Positions 1 to 7,766 of a stretch of DNA of 64,000 nucleotides are shown one piece after another; within the stretch, counting starts at the first letter, position 1, and each line of letters opens with the position of its first letter. The notes under the pieces are model-generated. The model saw only the letters and a list, made by a program, of their open reading frames with translations, did no database searches and was not told where the DNA came from. Both the position numbers and the translations under genes were made by a program. The DNA is from Gammaproteobacteria bacterium (lineage in GTDB: Bacteria; Pseudomonadota; Gammaproteobacteria; Pseudomonadales; Pseudohongiellaceae), in assembly GCA_012960305.1 (NCBI GenBank), contig DUBM01000009.1, positions 146,238-210,237 on the forward strand, in the 5' to 3' direction.

Positions 1-2
1 CA

Positions 3-536
3 GTTCCCACATTGGGAATGTCAGCTGCACGGGCCGCAGAAGCGCCTAGTGAGGCTAATGCTCCGAGAACGGCTATCCAACTAACAGTTAATGGTCAGCG
101 ACGTATTGTTGAGGTAGAAGATCGGTGGACTTTGGTTGAGGTGCTTCGAGATATGCTGGATCTCACTGGTACCAAGATTGGTTGCAATCGCAGCGAGTGT
201 GGAGCCTGCACCGTTATCATGAATGGCAAACCAGTTTATTCTTGCAGCCAACTAGCGGTTTGGGCAGATGGTGCAGATGTGCGAACGGTCGAAGGGCTTG
301 CTCAGAATGGCCAGTTGTCACCAGTGCAACAAGCCTTCGTCGATAACAACGGACCTCAATGTGGTTTTTGTACACCTGGTCAATTAATGACGGCGACAGC
401 CCTGTTGGAAACAAATTCCAGCCCCGATGCAGAAGCTGTTAAAGAAGCTCTAGTTGGAAATCTCTGCCGTTGTTCGAACTACAACGCCATCGTTGAGGCT
501 GTTGTCGCAGCCGGTGATCAAGGAGGTGTAGCATGA
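3..536 (+). CDS. (2Fe-2S) small subunit of a molybdenum hydroxylase, 5' end outside window
   Basis: Electron-transfer subunit of a xanthine dehydrogenase / CO dehydrogenase-type enzyme, passing electrons from the molybdenum site to FAD. The plant-type [2Fe-2S] pattern C-x4-C-x2-C-x11-C is visible (CNRSECGAC, then PVYSC), followed by the helical-domain cluster pattern CGFC ... CRC. The frame is open to the window edge; residues before the domain (VPTLGMSAARAAEA) resemble the end of an export signal, so the TTG at 12 and ATG at 18 are probably internal and the protein may be Tat-exported (inference). The stop overlaps the start of the next subunit by four bases (ATGA), so the subunits are translationally coupled. 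The substrate cannot be told from sequence. Confidence 0.93.
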   Translation, partial: VPTLGMSAARAAEAPSEANAPRTAIQLTVNGQRRIVEVEDRWTLVEVLRDMLDLTGTKIGCNRSECGACTVIMNGKPVYSCSQLAVWADGADVRTVEGLAQNGQLSPVQQAFVDNNGPQCGFCTPGQLMTATALLETNSSPDAEAVKEALVGNLCRCSNYNAIVEAVVAAGDQGGVA

Positions 537-2701
537 CACAACCTACTCGAATCGGCCTTGAGCCCATGCAAATCATTGGTAACGACACGCCTCGTGTTGA
601 TGCCATTGAGCGGGTTACCGGTGCCGCCAAATTCACTCGCGATGTTAAATTACCCGGCATGCTTTATGCTAGGGTATTGCGTAGCCCACACCCCCATGCC
701 CGTATAGTAAGTGTAGATACATCAGAGGCTGCTCGCTTGCCCGGTGTACGTTCTATTATTACTCACGAAGACGCTCAAGTAGTTTGGGGGGCAGGATCAG
801 TTTCCGGTGGCCGGCAATACAATGATCCGACCAAGGATGCGACTCTGCATCGACGCTATATATTTAACAATCCCGTTCGCTGTGTCGGCGATTCTGTAGC
901 AGCTGTAGCGGCAACTGATCGTCACATTGCTGAGCAAGCAATAGCTCTAATTAAAGTGGAATACGAACGGCTTCCATTTGTGTTGGAACCGGAAGCAGCT
1001 CTCGAAGACGATGCCCCCAAAATATGGCCAGAAGGAAATCTCTGCCCTGACTTTAGAAATAACTTCGAACCTATGACTTCTGATATCGGTGATGTCGAAG
1101 AGGGGTTTTCTGATGCTGATCAGGTATTTGAAGAGAAATATGAAACTGGATTCATTCACAATGCGCAAATGGAACCACGTTGTTCATTAGCAAGTTGGGA
1201 AGGAGAAAAGCTAACCCTATATACCCCTTCTCAAGGTATTTCAAATTGTCGCCACGATACTGCCAAGGATTTGGGATTGGAAGATCATCAGGTGAGAGTT
1301 ATTGCTCAGTATATGGGTGGCGGCTTCGGTAATAAGAATCAAAATCAGGATTCTGACCTAGTAGCCGCAACCTTATCACGACGTTCTGGTGCGCCAGTGA
1401 TGGTGGAATATTCACGTCGTGAAGATTGGCTGGGAGTTCATGGGCGTTGGCCAACAGTTCAGTATTACAAAATCGGCGTAAAAGATGATGGTCAGGTAAC
1501 TGCTATGCAAATGCGTGCTTATAGTGGCATGGGCCCTTATCGTAAAAACTCCGGTGGAATTAGTGGTATGGATGCCTATGGTTGTCCAAACCGACTCCGC
1601 GAGATTTATCCGGTTTATACTAACCGCACTACCTCGGGCAATTTTAGAGCACCGTCAGAACCGCATGGTTTTTACGGCATCGAATCGATGATGGATGATA
1701 TTGCTTATAAGATAGGTATGGACCCAGTTGAATTCACCTTGCGCAATATGCGACGACCAACGGATGATCAGCCATTCACTAACTATTCCTTGGAAGAAGT
1801 AATCGAAACCGGTGTTCAGCAATTTAATTGGCAGAGCCGCCGCAAACTTACACCAGGCTCTGATGAAGGTCCTATCAAGAGGGGGGCGGGTTTCTCTTTT
1901 ATGATGTTCCGAGCAGGAGTTGGCACTAGTAGCGCAATAGTGCGAGTTGATTCGAATGAAAAGTACACACTCTTCGTTGGTGTAACTGATATTGGACCTG
2001 GAGCTAAAACCACTATGGGAATGATTGCAGCAGAAGTCTTGGCTGTACCTTTGTCTCAGGTTGAAGTGGTTTGGGGCGACACAGATCGCTGTCCTTATTC
2101 AGTAGGAGAATCCGGTAGTCGTACAACTATTCAAACAGGCTTGGCCGTGGTTCAAGCTGTTGAAGAACTTAAGTCTCAAATTGTCAACCAAGGTATGCCT
2201 AATGGTGATGATGTACTAATCGGTACAGCCACACCGATTCCTACTACAGATGGCAAAACGCGACAATGTTTTGGCGCCCATTTCGTGGAAGTAGAAGTAG
2301 ATACAAGAATCGGTACTACGCGTATTTTAAAGTACACGGCCGTCCATGAATCTGGCCGAATCATAAATCCAACTACTGCCAGAGATCAGGTACGAGGAGC
2401 GACCATTCAAGGTATTGGTCAGGCTCTGCATGAAGATCTACTCTATGACAGCGACAGTGGTCAGCCATTAACACCGGGTTATTATCGCGCTCGTCACTTA
2501 ACCCATCAGGACGTCCCAGATATTGATGTAACTTTTATTGAAGTCGATGACGGATATGGACCATTCGGCGCAAAAACTGCCGGAGAGTCTGGAATCATCC
2601 TTGCGCCGGCTGCAGTCGCTAATGCAGTTGCCAACGCCACTGGTAATCGTATGACTTCTTTGCCTATTACTAGGGATAAAATTCTGGGAGCAATGTCATG
2701 A
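533..2701 (+). CDS. Molybdopterin-binding catalytic subunit, xanthine dehydrogenase family
   Basis: Large subunit (722 aa) carrying the molybdenum cofactor of an aerobic hydroxylase/dehydrogenase. Family landmarks are present: the N-terminal ald_Xan_dh hammerhead region (RVDAIERVTGAAKFTRDV), the cofactor loop GGGFGNKNQ, a GNFRAPSEP segment, and GAKTAGESG near the C-terminus, whose glutamate matches the catalytic Glu of the family. The start is fixed by a strong Shine-Dalgarno (AAGGAGGTG at about 520-528) and by the 4-bp overlap with the 2Fe-2S subunit; the stop overlaps the FAD subunit start in the same way. No signal peptide is seen, so it could be cytoplasmic or co-exported with the small subunit. 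Aldehyde, heterocycle or aromatic-CoA substrates are all possible. Confidence 0.93.
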   Translation: MTQPTRIGLEPMQIIGNDTPRVDAIERVTGAAKFTRDVKLPGMLYARVLRSPHPHARIVSVDTSEAARLPGVRSIITHEDAQVVWGAGSVSGGRQYNDPTKDATLHRRYIFNNPVRCVGDSVAAVAATDRHIAEQAIALIKVEYERLPFVLEPEAALEDDAPKIWPEGNLCPDFRNNFEPMTSDIGDVEEGFSDADQVFEEKYETGFIHNAQMEPRCSLASWEGEKLTLYTPSQGISNCRHDTAKDLGLEDHQVRVIAQYMGGGFGNKNQNQDSDLVAATLSRRSGAPVMVEYSRREDWLGVHGRWPTVQYYKIGVKDDGQVTAMQMRAYSGMGPYRKNSGGISGMDAYGCPNRLREIYPVYTNRTTSGNFRAPSEPHGFYGIESMMDDIAYKIGMDPVEFTLRNMRRPTDDQPFTNYSLEEVIETGVQQFNWQSRRKLTPGSDEGPIKRGAGFSFMMFRAGVGTSSAIVRVDSNEKYTLFVGVTDIGPGAKTTMGMIAAEVLAVPLSQVEVVWGDTDRCPYSVGESGSRTTIQTGLAVVQAVEELKSQIVNQGMPNGDDVLIGTATPIPTTDGKTRQCFGAHFVEVEVDTRIGTTRILKYTAVHESGRIINPTTARDQVRGATIQGIGQALHEDLLYDSDSGQPLTPGYYRARHLTHQDVPDIDVTFIEVDDGYGPFGAKTAGESGIILAPAAVANAVANATGNRMTSLPITRDKILGAMS

Positions 2702-3684
2702 AAACATTATCTAACATTAATGCGACTAGCGTCTCAGAAGCTGTACTTGCCGCTCAAGAGGCTCGTGCCGAAGGGCGAAGCTATGCTTATTCCGGTGGTG
2801 GTACGGATTTACTACAACAAATCAAAGACGGCACAGATGCTGCTGACGTTATTATCAACCTCCGTAATATAGAAGGTTCGGGTCAGATATCCGCCTCCAA
2901 TGCAGCAATATCTATTGGCGGCTTGATTACTTTGGAGCAACTCGCCAGTAATGACATTGTTGCGAATCGACTCAGCGCTATCGCGCAAGCTGCTAATAGC
3001 GTTGGCACGCCGCAGATTCGAAATGTTGGGACGCTTAGTGGTAATGTTACCCAGCGGCCATGGTGCTGGTACTACCGCAATGGTTTTAACTGTTTTAAAG
3101 CCGGCGGTGATCAATGTTATTCGGTGGACGGCGAGAACGGCCAGCACGCTATTTTTGGTGGTGGGCCGAGCTTCATTGTTCATCCATCGGATGTTGCACC
3201 GGCACTAGTTGCCTTTGCTGCAGTATTTACCATTGCTGGCCCTGACGGAGAAAGAGAACTTTCTTCAGAAGAATTTTTTGTCTTGCCGCGAAATAATCCA
3301 GCAAGGGAAAACAACCTGCTAGAAGGAGAATTACTAACCGGCGTCAGAATTCCTGCTGCCGCTGCAAACACAGTGAGCACTTATCACAAAATTATGGATC
3401 GAGAAGCATGGACCCATGCCGAAGTAGGTGTTGCTACAGTGATTCAACGCAACGGCAATGAAGTACAGAGCGCTAGAGTCGTGTTGGCTGGTGTCGCGCC
3501 AATTCCATGGCGAGTGCAGGCGGTAGAAGATTTTTTGGTTGGCAAACAAATCAACGAAGAAGTAGCTCAGGCGGCAGGAGAGCTAGGGATTGCCGATGCT
3601 CAGCCGCTTGCCAAGAATGCGCATAAACTGCCTATGACGAGTGCTGCAATCCAAGCTGCCATTCTCGATCTGGCTGCAGGGTAA
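2698..3684 (+). CDS. FAD-binding subunit of the molybdenum hydroxylase
   Basis: Medium subunit (328 aa) that would take electrons from the 2Fe-2S clusters through FAD. The FAD_binding_5 motif YSGGGTDLLQQ (about 31-41) and RNVGTLSGN (about 108-116) are clear, and the C-terminal half matches the CO-dehydrogenase flavoprotein C-domain. Between them is an insertion, about 119-157, with cysteines C123, C132 and C140, placed like the loop that holds an extra [4Fe-4S] cluster in PaoB and HcrB-type subunits. The fourth ligand expected just before HPSD appears to be missing. Coupled to the catalytic subunit by an ATGA overlap. Gene order small-large-medium fits one operon. Confidence 0.92.
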   Translation: MKTLSNINATSVSEAVLAAQEARAEGRSYAYSGGGTDLLQQIKDGTDAADVIINLRNIEGSGQISASNAAISIGGLITLEQLASNDIVANRLSAIAQAANSVGTPQIRNVGTLSGNVTQRPWCWYYRNGFNCFKAGGDQCYSVDGENGQHAIFGGGPSFIVHPSDVAPALVAFAAVFTIAGPDGERELSSEEFFVLPRNNPARENNLLEGELLTGVRIPAAAANTVSTYHKIMDREAWTHAEVGVATVIQRNGNEVQSARVVLAGVAPIPWRVQAVEDFLVGKQINEEVAQAAGELGIADAQPLAKNAHKLPMTSAAIQAAILDLAAG

Positions 3685-3700
3685 AGTAGTTTTACAGATC

Positions 3701-4084
3701 ATGAATAGACGTGATTTCTTACAGCTGCGAACCGAAGAAAGTAAAACTGTAGCGGAACTCTCCTGTGAAAAGCTTTTTATGCATTACCAAGACTTAAGTT
3801 CCGGTTTTCAGCAAGCTGCTGCAGAATCAGGAACCCTAGATGATGCCGAATGGTGGGCAGGCGAACCGCCCCTTTCAGTTAATCACATTGATCCTGAGGT
3901 ATTTTTCCGCAGTATCCAGACCGATGTAATCAAAGCGGACAAACTGCGTGTTCTGGATATGGAATGGCTAGCACAAGGCGAGTTTAGAATACGCGTAGAA
4001 ACTTTACTGGCATCGTTTAAAGCCACCGGTGGTGAAGTACTTTATCAAAATAACAGCACTGAAGAGGTCCGTAGGGCAATATGA
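3701..4084 (+). CDS. Unknown 127-aa protein in the molybdenum hydroxylase operon
   Basis: I do not recognise the family. I chose the ATG at 3701 (MNRRDFLQLR) over an upstream TTG at 3641 because it leaves a normal 16-bp gap after the FAD subunit. The N-terminus has two arginines followed by DFLQ, reminiscent of a twin-arginine motif, but no hydrophobic stretch follows, so export is unlikely. The rest is acidic and soluble, with a tryptophan pair (EWWAGEPP) and the segment HIDPEVFF. Its stop overlaps the next start (ATGA). The tight coupling suggests a job with the dehydrogenase, such as maturation or assembly; this is inference from position only. Confidence 0.75.
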   Translation: MNRRDFLQLRTEESKTVAELSCEKLFMHYQDLSSGFQQAAAESGTLDDAEWWAGEPPLSVNHIDPEVFFRSIQTDVIKADKLRVLDMEWLAQGEFRIRVETLLASFKATGGEVLYQNNSTEEVRRAI

Positions 4085-4440
4085 TTTCACTTAAAGTTAA
4101 CCGTTTTCTTCTACTGTCTCTGGGTCTACTCTTTTGTTTGACTGCCTGTGACTCATCTACAGAAACTACCGATAATTCTGCTGGTGAAACGATTGCGATG
4201 AATAACGATGTGGCAGTAAAAATGCGGGTAGAGCGAGCTATTACAAGCGCTTCGGATTTACCGCAGGGAATTTCTATTGATGTGAATGCTGGAGTGGTTT
4301 CCGTTTCCGGTTCACTGAGCTGCGAAGATTGTGGAGGCCTCCGTACTCCTGGTAATGTAGGAACAATTCAGGAAACTCTGGGCGCAGTTGTTCGAGCCGT
4401 TCCTGGTGTAGATTCTGTTCAGTTTTCCCTCGCCTATTAA
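4081..4440 (+). CDS. BON-domain lipoprotein
   Basis: A 119-aa protein with a type II signal peptide: hydrophobic residues 9-19 followed by the lipobox LTAC with Cys23. The mature part resembles a BON domain: a segment beginning VKMRVERAI, then ISIDVNAGVVSVSG and a closing PGVDSVQFSLAY, the usual alternation of a helix and short strands. BON domains are thought to bind membranes or phospholipid. A CEDC pair sits inside the domain. It is the last gene of the molybdenum hydroxylase operon, overlapping the preceding stop by four bases, which hints that the complex works at or beyond the inner membrane (inference). Confidence 0.75.
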   Translation: MISLKVNRFLLLSLGLLFCLTACDSSTETTDNSAGETIAMNNDVAVKMRVERAITSASDLPQGISIDVNAGVVSVSGSLSCEDCGGLRTPGNVGTIQETLGAVVRAVPGVDSVQFSLAY

Positions 4441-4601
4441 TTTTTCTCAATCAGCATGGGATCAAACGCAAGCAACTTTTCTTCAAGACTAACTAAGCCT
4501 CGATTAATAATTAAGTGGATTACTGGGTTGTTACCGGCTCTCTAACGTGATTATTTCATCTCCATATTTAAGAAAGACAAACAAGGTAAAATTACAGCTA
4601 C

Positions 4602-5285
4602 ATGAAGTTTTCGAAGATATTGGAAAGGGCGGAAGCTCGAAAAAATGGAGCTGCTGGGTTAAATTTATTTCTCCCGAAAGTGGCGTCTGAGAAGAAACTT
4701 ATCGCTTTGGGTAATGATCGTTATTTATCCGCCATGACTAAAACCATTAATCAGGCAGGATTTAGTTGGAAAGTTATTGAGAACAAGTGGCCAGAATTTG
4801 AAGAGGCATTCTTTGGATTTGATTTGCATAAATTAGGGTTACTAACTCCTGAGCAGTGGGAGAAATATACTAGCGACCGTCGAGTTGTTCGGAATTGGCA
4901 AAAGATTAAGGCACTGCAAGAAAATGTATTCTTTGTTAGCGAAGAGTCTCGTAATCATGGGAGTTTCGGCAAATTTCTAGCGGAGTGGCCAGTGAGTGAT
5001 CAGATAGGTTTAATGGAATATCTCAAGAAGAATGGTTCTCGACTTGGAGGTCAAACAGCACTTTGGTTTATGCGAAGAGTTGGCAAGGATTGTTTTGTGC
5101 TTTCTCGAGATGTGGTTACAACGCTAAAAGGTGTGGGTCTGGATATTGCTGAAAAACCTTCGAGTAAGAGGGATCTTAAAAAGATTCAAGATCAGTTCAA
5201 TGCTTGGCATGAAGAAACAAGACTGCCTATTAGCCACCTTAGTCGAATTGCAGCCTGTTCAGTTGGGGAGAATTACCGAAGCTAA
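4602..5285 (+). CDS. Divergent DNA-3-methyladenine glycosylase I (Tag) family protein
   Basis: 227 aa, similar to Tag-type base-excision glycosylases that remove 3-methyladenine. The core is recognisable: NQAGFSWKVIENKWPEFEEAF lines up with the AGLSW region of E. coli Tag, and the following segments (FDLHKLG, VRNWQKIKALQ) keep the family spacing. As I recall E. coli Tag, its N-terminal zinc-site Cys/His are absent here, the C-terminal His/Cys pair is absent, and the position of its active-site Glu38 is Thr48, while the base-stacking Trp (W56) is kept. It may be a divergent glycosylase or have lost activity. Monocistronic as far as I can see; the Shine-Dalgarno is weak. Confidence 0.7.
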   Translation: MKFSKILERAEARKNGAAGLNLFLPKVASEKKLIALGNDRYLSAMTKTINQAGFSWKVIENKWPEFEEAFFGFDLHKLGLLTPEQWEKYTSDRRVVRNWQKIKALQENVFFVSEESRNHGSFGKFLAEWPVSDQIGLMEYLKKNGSRLGGQTALWFMRRVGKDCFVLSRDVVTTLKGVGLDIAEKPSSKRDLKKIQDQFNAWHEETRLPISHLSRIAACSVGENYRS

Positions 5286-5568
5286 TACTGCCCTTGATTA
5301 TGACTTTCTGAACGGCCTCATTAATGCATGAGTGCTGAATGTCTTTATCACCAAAAGCGCGAAACTGGAGCTTCCGCAGTCGGCCATGATTTTAATGTTA
5401 GTAAGATAGTGCCCCTGAGAGTTCTCGGGAAGATAGAAATTGATTGATAAGATATTCAGAGGCTGCTTAAACAAGACCCAGAGGTACAAAAAGTCGGGAC
5501 AGATTCCTGCTAATCTGCTTAAATAAATTCTCGAATAAACGTTTATTAGTAATATATAGGATTATCAT

Positions 5569-6063
5569 ATGAAACACTTTTTACTCATGTTGCTGGCTCT
5601 ACCAACTTTACTTGCTTCGGCTTCGCTTATTGCGCAACCGGAATATGTCACCATTGAGATGGAAATTGATGTCGCAAAACCTGCCGATGAAGTATGGGCT
5701 GCGGTCGGTGGATATTGCGGAATCACCGATTGGATGGGATTAGATTGTGAGTATACTTCTGGTGATGGCGATATGGGAACGGTGCGTGCACTTCTTGGCG
5801 GACGCATCATAGAAATTATGGTAGCACAAACTCCACTTTCCTATGGTTATACACAGCCTTGGAATGAGGGTGAATTCTACAATCTCTATCACGGATTCAT
5901 GGAAGCACGACCTGTTAGTGCGAATAGCTCAAAGCTTCTTTATACCTTGATCTTGGATGTTTCTAATCTTGAAGATCAAGCAGCCAAAGATGCGGACGCA
6001 GCAGGAAGGCGTGCAACATTTGAGGGAGCATTGGCTAGCATGAAAGCGCTAGCTGAAGGCTAA
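5569..6063 (+). CDS. Secreted SRPBCC (START-like) family protein
   Basis: 164 aa with an N-terminal signal peptide (about 1-22, ending ASLIAQ). The mature part begins with VTIEMEIDVAKPADEVWAAV, the typical first strand and helix of polyketide-cyclase / SRPBCC ligand-binding domains, and continues through GDMGTVRAL and a C-terminal helix (RRATFEGALASMKALAEG). Such proteins bind hydrophobic ligands; the ligand here is unknown. ATAGGA lies a few bases before the ATG. It stands alone, followed by a possible hairpin terminator at 6079-6100. Confidence 0.75.
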   Translation: MKHFLLMLLALPTLLASASLIAQPEYVTIEMEIDVAKPADEVWAAVGGYCGITDWMGLDCEYTSGDGDMGTVRALLGGRIIEIMVAQTPLSYGYTQPWNEGEFYNLYHGFMEARPVSANSSKLLYTLILDVSNLEDQAAKDADAAGRRATFEGALASMKALAEG

Positions 6064-6078
6064 CTAGAGCAGTGTTAA

Positions 6079-6100
6079 GTGGGTAGCGCCTGCTGCCCAC
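6079..6100 (+). terminator. Possible hairpin terminator after the SRPBCC gene
   Basis: GTGGGTAG (6079-6086) can pair with CTGCCCAC (6093-6100) over eight pairs, one of them G-U, around a six-base loop, 15 bp after the stop codon. The T-rich stretch that follows is interrupted (ATTCTTGTAATTTCTTTG), so intrinsic termination would be weak. Confidence 0.35.
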
Positions 6101-6129
6101 ACATTCTTGTAATTTCTTTGTTAGAAAGA

Positions 6130-6294
6130 ATGCCATTTATATGCTTCGATGGCCTAGCCTCCATAATCGACATTCCACGTCTTTCTCAACCTGAAATTGC
6201 ACAATGAATACTTGCAAGAATGCAGCTGCTATTGGAAGAGCTGGATACAACCATGATCATTGAAGACAATGTCGAAGTTATAAAATTTAATTAG
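6130..6294 (+). pseudogene. Possible small gene remnant with one in-frame stop
   Basis: One frame runs from an ATG at 6130 to a TAG at 6292, broken only by TGA at 6205-6207. Read through, it gives a 54-codon product whose second half (ARMQLLLEELDTTMIIEDN) looks like an amphipathic helix of a real protein. No family is recognised. A CGA to TGA change would explain the break. It could equally be chance. Confidence 0.2.
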
Positions 6295-6319
6295 TGTTAA
6301 GAGCTCTTGCCAGAGAGTT

Positions 6320-6616
6320 TTATGTTGGCATCACGAATTCGTCGGCAAACACCATCACACCTTCTGAATTGTCCGTACGCAGGCCAATTATTTCCCGATA
6401 CTCTGGAGAATCGTACCAGCCCTGTAATGCTTCACGCGTAGGAAATTCGAGTATTACGGTTGTGGAACCCGGGTTACCTTCAACTGGGGTGCTGCCCGGC
6501 CCAGCGACCAAAATTTTTCCACCATGGGACCCAATAATGGGCCCCACGGCCGTGACATAAGCGCCGTAGCCATCTGCGTTGGTAACTGTATAATTTGCTA
6601 CTAAATAACTTGCCAT
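6320..6616 (-). CDS. DUF1330 domain-containing protein
   Basis: 98 aa of the DUF1330 fold (ferredoxin-like, dimeric alpha/beta barrel superfamily), function unknown. Features are the opening strand ASYLVANYTV, GPIIGSHGGKILVAGPG, and the characteristic EFPTREALQGWYDSPEYREI helix. The frame extends further upstream, but I chose the ATG at 6616 because AAGGA lies about seven bases before it and because the family normally begins exactly there. No signal peptide; probably cytoplasmic. Transcribed divergently from the metallo-hydrolase at 6805. Confidence 0.85.
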   Translation of the reverse strand: MASYLVANYTVTNADGYGAYVTAVGPIIGSHGGKILVAGPGSTPVEGNPGSTTVILEFPTREALQGWYDSPEYREIIGLRTDNSEGVMVFADEFVMPT

Positions 6617-6804
6617 TGTAATGTCCTTGTTCTCAATTAATTCTAAAACCTGAGAATAACCCAGCTTTTCCGCACTTACTAACCAGATACTCAATTATTA
6701 GAGAACAACTAAAATACTGCTGTCGTTGAGTCTAATTATCCGGTAATTTGATTTACCACTAATAGCAACAATTCACTATCACTTGCAAAAAGGAGCACAT
6801 CCTA

Positions 6805-7728
6805 ATGCTGCATTTAATAAGAGAAAGAATACGAAAAACCAACTTAACTCGCTCTGTATCTTTGGCGCTACTGTCATTGCTGTTGCTTCCAATTTCGGCT
6901 TTCACTCAGGACTTCGATAATATTCAAATCACTACCATCCCAGTTCGAGATAATATTTATGTGCTGCAGGGTAGTGGTGGCAATATCGGCGTATCCATCG
7001 GTGATGATGGCGTGATGATAGTTGATGATCAGTTTGCTCCACTTACAGATAAGATAACCTCTGCCATAGCCGAGCTAACCGACCAGTCAGTGAAATTCGT
7101 CGTTAATTCCCACTTTCACTATGACCACACCGATGGTAATGAAAACTTCGGCCGAGCGGGTGCTTATATTGTTGCCCACGACAATAGTCGTCGACGCATG
7201 GAGTCAACTCAAGTCCTCGCCGGCAGTGGCCGGGTTCAGGAGCCCTATGATGAGGCCGGGCTACCGAAGATCACTTTCTTTGATGAGATGCGGTTTTACT
7301 TCAATGGCAATGCTGTAGATATTGTTAAGACCGGTGATGGTCATACCGATGGTGATGCGCAGATTTATTTTCGAGAAGCTAACGTCATCCATACTGGCGA
7401 TATGTTCGTGCGCTACGGTTTGCCTTTTATAGATCAGTCCAACGGCGGCAACCTCGATGGCATGATCGGTGCACTTTGGAACATTGCCAGCATCATCAAC
7501 GATGACACCATAATAATTCCCGGCCATGGTCAGCTCTCTACGATAGATGACTTGCTAGAATTTCGATCCATGCTTACTGTTATTCGAGGAAAGCTGGTGA
7601 GAGCGAAAGTGCAGGGGTTAACCCCAGAAGAAATGTTGGCAACCGAGCCTGCTGATGGCTATGCACCACTCAATGATGGTACTACTGATTGGTTACTGCG
7701 CGCTTACGGTGAGTACACGAGACAATAA
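6805..7728 (+). CDS. Secreted MBL-fold metallo-hydrolase
   Basis: 307 aa with a signal peptide (TM-like 18-33, cleavage probably after AFTQ). The metal-binding signature HFHYDHTDG fits HxHxDH, and later ligands are supplied by the GDGHTDGD, HTGDMF and PGHG segments, so the whole two-zinc site appears intact. These proteins include periplasmic hydrolases related to class B beta-lactamases and to quinoprotein-associated SoxH-type enzymes; the substrate is unknown. AGGAG precedes the ATG by about eight bases. The convergent dienelactone hydrolase ends 39 bp downstream. Confidence 0.85.
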   Translation: MLHLIRERIRKTNLTRSVSLALLSLLLLPISAFTQDFDNIQITTIPVRDNIYVLQGSGGNIGVSIGDDGVMIVDDQFAPLTDKITSAIAELTDQSVKFVVNSHFHYDHTDGNENFGRAGAYIVAHDNSRRRMESTQVLAGSGRVQEPYDEAGLPKITFFDEMRFYFNGNAVDIVKTGDGHTDGDAQIYFREANVIHTGDMFVRYGLPFIDQSNGGNLDGMIGALWNIASIINDDTIIIPGHGQLSTIDDLLEFRSMLTVIRGKLVRAKVQGLTPEEMLATEPADGYAPLNDGTTDWLLRAYGEYTRQ

Positions 7729-7766
7729 AACATCGCGACAGGAAAAATTCGTTGGCAAATTCTCAT

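Noticed and set aside
6205..6207. TGA read as selenocysteine in the small frame at 6130
   Set aside because: No SECIS-like hairpin immediately after it was evident and no selenoprotein family is recognised.
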